Source: Spirosoma lacussanchae
GTDB taxonomy: Bacteria; Bacteroidota; Bacteroidia; Cytophagales; Spirosomataceae
NCBI RefSeq assembly: GCF_005870035.1
Contig: NZ_SWJG01000002.1
Location: 186,001 to 250,000 of the forward strand
Length of the DNA stretch: 64,000 nt
Direction: 5' to 3'
The notes beneath the pieces are model-generated. The model searched no databases. It saw nothing but the letters and a program-made list of their open reading frames with translations, and was not told the origin of the DNA. This document shows positions 60,660-64,000 of the stretch, in pieces. A program made the position numbers and the translations under genes. Each line of letters starts with the position of its first letter. Positions within the stretch are counted from its first letter, which is position 1.

Positions 60660-61043
60660 TTAGTTAATGGGCTGGATCAGCACCTGCCGCTGGTCGGTGG
60701 GATTGTCGGGCGATACCAGCTGAATCTGGCTAATCTTCGTTCGTTTGCCATTCGACAGCCGGAGTTGGTACTGCCCGTCGGGCAGGCCGCTCAGGTTGAA
60801 CGTAAACGGGCTGGAAGTCTGCTGTTTGTCAAGCGTGCTGGCGTACAGGGGCCAGCCGTCCTGATCCGTTATCTGAACCGTCAGCAGGCTGTTGGCAGGT
60901 TTATCGATCAGCACCCGTACCCGCTCGGGTTCCGTTTCTACAGCGGCCCCGAACGACCCATTGGCCGACGGACGGAAGTTGGAGAATATGAAAATGGGGC
61001 TGGTCAGGAATACCAGCAGCAGGAGAAATTTTATGGTTTTCAT
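60660..61043 (-). CDS. Small exported protein with a T9SS-CTD-like or Ig-like beta domain
   Basis: A 127-residue protein with a signal peptide (MKTIKFLLLLVFLTSPIFIF). The mature part is a single small beta domain: RVLIDKPANSLLTVQITDQD, LSGLPDGQYQLRLSNGKRTK, VSPDNPTDQRQ. The GLPDGQYQLRLSNG segment resembles the closing strands of Por sorting domains but lies mid-protein and lacks the PNP start, so this is more likely a periplasmic Ig-like protein. Function is unknown. Start is ATG 61043. It follows a TerB-like gene by 32 bases on the same strand. Confidence 0.7.
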   Translation of the reverse strand: MKTIKFLLLLVFLTSPIFIFSNFRPSANGSFGAAVETEPERVRVLIDKPANSLLTVQITDQDGWPLYASTLDKQQTSSPFTFNLSGLPDGQYQLRLSNGKRTKISQIQLVSPDNPTDQRQVLIQPIN

Positions 61044-61075
61044 GGTTGATACACAATTGATTGGAAAGCGGCCGG

Positions 61076-61504
61076 TCAAAACCGTCGGAGGTCGCGCCGA
61101 AACCGCTTGATGAACTCCTGCTCTTTGGTCGACAGGCTATCATGGGCTTCAGCAACTTGCAGGAGCAGGCTGACAAACTGCTTTTTTAAGGCCTCGTTCA
61201 GCGCTTTCCGATTGTCGGAGAACCGGCGCATGGCAAAGGCGTAGGCGGCTTCGACCGGTACGTCGCAGCTGTCGAGCACCGAAAAGGCCTGCAGCGCCAG
61301 ATGTCCCTGGGGCAGACTGGCCAGAATCTGCTGTACCGTGTCGGACTCTTCACGCTGGATACGGCCATCTACTTTGGTGAGCGCATAGACGGCATTGCCC
61401 AGACCCAGATACAAGGTGGCCAGCCGGTCATTGTGGGTGATGGTTTCGGTGATTTCCTGGATAGGGGCCGATCCATCGGCAGGTAGTGTCGGAAGGGATT
61501 GCAT
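61076..61504 (-). CDS. TerB-like helical protein
   Basis: A 142-residue cytosolic all-helical protein. LYLGLGNAVYALTKVDGRIQ with a following acidic EESDTVQQIL and the late AEAHDSLSTKEQEFIKRFRR match the repeated DGxxxxxE helical motif of TerB/YtfB-like (tellurite resistance B fold) domains, a likely metal-binding or scaffold module. No other ter genes are nearby. It is divergent from the CocE-type hydrolase gene. Confidence 0.7.
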   Translation of the reverse strand: MQSLPTLPADGSAPIQEITETITHNDRLATLYLGLGNAVYALTKVDGRIQREESDTVQQILASLPQGHLALQAFSVLDSCDVPVEAAYAFAMRRFSDNRKALNEALKKQFVSLLLQVAEAHDSLSTKEQEFIKRFRRDLRRF

Positions 61505-61694
61505 GTCGATTGTTGGTAAATGAAACAGAACAGACAGCCGGCTCGTGTTAGCCTTGTTGCTTTGCGTGAAACAAAGGTGCGGGTCCCGGTTTAGAGCCGG
61601 ATTAACCCCATGTTAGAAACCGATTAGAGATGGGGTGTGGCCGGGCCGACGCGCAACGGCTACGGTCATGAAGTCGCGATGCCGACCGAATCTG

Positions 61695-61702
61695 TATCTT
61701 TA
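61695..61702 (+). promoter_or_regulatory. Weak -7-like element upstream of the CocE/S15 gene
   Basis: TATCTTTA differs from TAnnTTTG at the last base and lies 30 bases before the ATG at 61733. Confidence 0.28.
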
Positions 61703-61732
61703 CGGTTGTTCATCGTTAACCCCGTCAACCCC

Positions 61733-63673
61733 ATGAAAAAATGGCTTTACAGCCTGCTGGCGCTCATCGGTCCTTATGCCGCCACGTCTGCCCAGACAAC
61801 CGCAACCGGTAATTTTGTCCGCGATAATTACCAGAAGTTCGAGTACAAGATTCCTATGCGCGATGGTACCAAACTGCACACCAACGTGTATGTGCCCAAA
61901 GATGCGTCGGCTACCAACAAGTACCCGTTTCTGATACAGCGCACCTGCTACAGCGTGGCGCCCTATGGGCCTGATGCGTACCCGGCTGCCGTAGGCCCAT
62001 CGGGAACGCTGATGCGCGACAAGTACATTTTCGTTTATCAGGATGTGCGGGGGCGCTGGGCCTCGGAAGGAACCTGGACCAATATGACCCCCAACCTGCC
62101 CGATCCGGCACCCGCTGCTACGAAAGGGCGTAAGAAAGCACAGCCCGCAGCCACTACCGCCGGAGCACCCGACGAGAGTTCCGATACCTACGACACCATC
62201 GAGTGGTTGTTGAAGAACGTGCCGAACAACAACGGTCGGGTGGGCCAGTGGGGTATCAGCTACCCCGGTTTCTACACCGCAGCGTCATTACCCGATGCGC
62301 ACCCGGCCCTGAAAGCAGCCTCGCCCCAGGCCCCCGTGTCGGACTTTTTCTTCGATGATTTTCACCACAACGGCGCGTTCATTCAGGCGTATCTGTTTAC
62401 TTACCCGGTATTCGGCGTGCAGCATCCGGCACCAACCACCACGGCCTGGTATAACGACTCGTTTATCAAGACCGGCACCACCGATGGGTTTCAGTTTCAG
62501 TATGATCTGGGTCCGCTGAAAAATGCCCAGAAATACTACAAGGACAACTTCTTCTGGCAGGAAACCGTTGAGCACCCCAACTACGATGCGTTCTGGCAGA
62601 AGCGCAGTATCCTGCCGCATCTGAAAAACACCCGACCGGCCGTGATGACGGTGGGGGGCTGGTTCGATGCCGAAGACCTCTACGGCCCGCTCAACATCTA
62701 CAAAACCATCGAAAAAAACACACCGGGGGCCTACAATACCCTGGTTATGGGTCCGTTCGGGCACGGGCGGTGGTCGCGCGAGACGGGGCATACGCTGCAT
62801 TCGAACGTCTATTTTGGTGATAGCATCGCTACCTTCTACCAGCGCAACATTGAAGCAAAGTTCTTTAGCCATTTCCTGAAAGGAGCGGGCGATGGCAAAA
62901 CCGGCCTGCCCGAAGCGTACCTCTTCAATACCGGTCGTAACGAGTGGCGCACCTTCGACAAATGGCCCGCTGCCGACGCCCAGACCAACGAGTATTTCCT
63001 GAATTCGGACGGTAGGCTGGCTTCGAACAAGATCATGGGCTCGGCCGATCCGAGCGGTAATGGCTTTACGGAGTTTGTATCGGACCCCATGAAACCGGTG
63101 CCCTATACCGAAGATATTACGACAACGCAGGGCTTTACGCCGTTTAACTACATGTCGGAAGATCAGCGGTTTGCGGGCCGGCGGCCCGATGTGCTGACGT
63201 TCCAGACCGATGTACTGACCGAAGACCTGACGCTGGGGGGCGAAATCATGGCCAAACTGAAAGTGAGCACCACCGGTACCGATGCCGACTGGGTTGTGAA
63301 ACTGATTGACGTGTACCCGCCCAATGAGCCCAACCACCCCTACATGCCGAACAAAAATATTACCCTGGGTAACTACCAGCAGATGGTTCGGTCAGAAGCC
63401 ATGCGCGGGCGTTTCCGCAATAGTTTCGAGAAGCCTGAACCGTTTAAGCCCGGCGAAATAACCGACGTGACTTTCCGGTTGCAGGACGTCCTGCATACGT
63501 TCAAAAAAGGCCACCGGATGATGATTCAGGTGCAGAGTACGTGGTTTCCGCTCATTGACCGCAATCCGCAGACCTACGTCGATAACATCTTCAAAGCTGA
63601 GGAAAAGGATTTCAAAAAAGCCACCCACCGGGTTTACGATAATTCCGTCATCAGCGTGCAGATTCTAAAATAA
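61733..63673 (+). CDS. CocE/NonD-family hydrolase (peptidase S15, alpha-amino acid ester hydrolase type)
   Basis: A 646-residue exported serine hydrolase with a signal peptide (MKKWLYSLLALIGPYAATSAQ). The alpha/beta-hydrolase domain shows IPMRDGTKLHTNVYVPKD, GRWASEGTWTN, GQWGISYPGFYT with nucleophile Ser176, GGWFDAEDLYG (acid) and GPFGHGRWSRE (His). The C-terminal jelly-roll (about 390-640, PDVLTFQTDVLTEDLTLGGE) is the X-Pro dipeptidyl-peptidase C domain. Such enzymes cleave acyl or aminoacyl esters, amides or dipeptides; the closest well-studied relatives make or hydrolyse beta-lactam side chains. An Ala/Lys-rich insert near 125-145 is unusual. ATG 61733 is chosen before the signal peptide. 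Confidence 0.92.
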   Translation: MKKWLYSLLALIGPYAATSAQTTATGNFVRDNYQKFEYKIPMRDGTKLHTNVYVPKDASATNKYPFLIQRTCYSVAPYGPDAYPAAVGPSGTLMRDKYIFVYQDVRGRWASEGTWTNMTPNLPDPAPAATKGRKKAQPAATTAGAPDESSDTYDTIEWLLKNVPNNNGRVGQWGISYPGFYTAASLPDAHPALKAASPQAPVSDFFFDDFHHNGAFIQAYLFTYPVFGVQHPAPTTTAWYNDSFIKTGTTDGFQFQYDLGPLKNAQKYYKDNFFWQETVEHPNYDAFWQKRSILPHLKNTRPAVMTVGGWFDAEDLYGPLNIYKTIEKNTPGAYNTLVMGPFGHGRWSRETGHTLHSNVYFGDSIATFYQRNIEAKFFSHFLKGAGDGKTGLPEAYLFNTGRNEWRTFDKWPAADAQTNEYFLNSDGRLASNKIMGSADPSGNGFTEFVSDPMKPVPYTEDITTTQGFTPFNYMSEDQRFAGRRPDVLTFQTDVLTEDLTLGGEIMAKLKVSTTGTDADWVVKLIDVYPPNEPNHPYMPNKNITLGNYQQMVRSEAMRGRFRNSFEKPEPFKPGEITDVTFRLQDVLHTFKKGHRMMIQVQSTWFPLIDRNPQTYVDNIFKAEEKDFKKATHRVYDNSVISVQILK

Positions 63674-63698
63674 GCCGGCCCTGGCCGGTAGTTGTGGC

Positions 63699-63744
63699 GC
63701 CGTTTCCCCCCGCTCTGGTTAGACCGGGGGGAAACGGCGTTTTT
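63699..63744 (+). terminator. Intrinsic terminator after the CocE/S15 hydrolase
   Basis: Perfect 14-base arms (63699-63712 and 63725-63738), 12-base loop, followed by GTTTTT up to 63744, 25 bases after the stop codon. Confidence 0.9.
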
Positions 63745-63893
63745 GCGGGGTTTGTTCACCCTTATGCGCAGCGGCAATCGGTGCGGGTCGAGAAGAGTAC
63801 CATCATCGGGTGGGTCGACAAATTCACGGTAATGAGGTGTTGGAGGCTGGCCGTTCCCTGTAACTTTACCTCTTGGTAAACAGATGGGCATTT

Positions 63894-64000
63894 ATGATTT
63901 GGGTTGAGAATCTCAGCAAACGCTACGGTCCTACGACGGTCGTGGATAACGTTTCGTTTAGCGTAGCACCGGGCGAGACGCTGGTGTTGCTGGGAACCAG
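63894..64000 (+). CDS. ABC transporter ATP-binding subunit (3'-truncated by window edge)
   Basis: Only 35 codons are visible. MIWVENLSKRYGPTTVVDNV followed by SFSVAPGETLVLLGTS is the A-loop aromatic (Tyr in KRYG) and the strand leading into the Walker A loop, which begins at GTS as the window ends. This is the typical start of an ABC importer or exporter ATPase; the class cannot be told. It lies beyond the terminator at 63699 and so starts a new transcript. Confidence 0.82.
   Translation, partial: MIWVENLSKRYGPTTVVDNVSFSVAPGETLVLLGT

Noticed and set aside
1-64000. tRNA, rRNA, CRISPR, insertion sequences and prophage
   Set aside because: No tRNA-like cloverleaf, direct-repeat array, transposase, integrase or phage structural gene was recognised on reading.

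Overview
The window looks like a chromosomal segment from a Bacteroidetes bacterium of the Cytophagales, most like Spirosomaceae (Spirosoma, Fibrella or Rudanella type). The grounds are two SusC/SusD glycan-uptake pairs with STN-domain receptors and ECF-sigma/FecR regulators, a type IX secretion C-terminal signal, Bacteroidetes-style TAnnTTTG promoter elements, and an oxidative fucose cluster. Most of the window is GC-rich for the phylum. A stretch around 4530-5200 is clearly AT-richer. No rRNA, tRNA, CRISPR array or insertion sequence was seen.

Layout. 1-11.8 kb is housekeeping and envelope: the end of riboflavin synthase, a PASTA membrane protein, a T9SS-exported protein, rhodanese, miaA, a frameshifted HxlR regulator in the AT-rich patch, a beta-barrel protein, a Kbp-like BON-LysM protein, a DUF937 protein, a small lipoprotein, a trypsin-like protease, an EEP-family hydrolase and an M20 deacetylase. 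11.9-39.8 kb is a glycan-utilisation region. Module 1 is GH105-DUF4350, sigma, FecR, SusC, SusD and GH105. It is followed by a convergent TonB receptor with a structured leader and a divergent GH92 mannosidase. Module 2 is sigma, FecR, SusC, SusD, three tandem Tat-exported proteins of the polysaccharide pyruvyl transferase family, and a GH29 fucosidase. 40.0-54.1 kb is a long minus-strand block: TetR, TolC-like, adaptor and RND pump, then acyl carrier protein, a GAF-like protein, a metallophosphoesterase/outer-membrane-barrel fusion, and an HD-domain/Pycsar-type membrane effector fusion. 54.4-60.6 kb is sugar catabolism: mannose-6-phosphate isomerase, SDR dehydrogenase, FucP permease, sugar mutarotase and LutA/LutB. 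The end holds a small exported protein, a TerB-like protein, a CocE/S15 hydrolase and the start of an ABC ATPase.

How it may work together (inference). Module 2 and GH29 would release L-fucose, FucP would import it, and the SDR and mutarotase would feed the non-phosphorylating fuconate route. That route ends in pyruvate plus L-lactate, and LutA/LutB belong to an L-lactate oxidation complex. The least expected feature is the trio of Tat-signal pyruvyl-transferase-fold proteins inside the fucosidase operon: this family normally needs cytoplasmic phosphoenolpyruvate, so an exported role would be new. Other points worth checking are the HD-PycTM fusion without a visible cyclase, a shared 20-bp palindrome at the tetR and tolC promoters, and several long inverted repeats in leaders.
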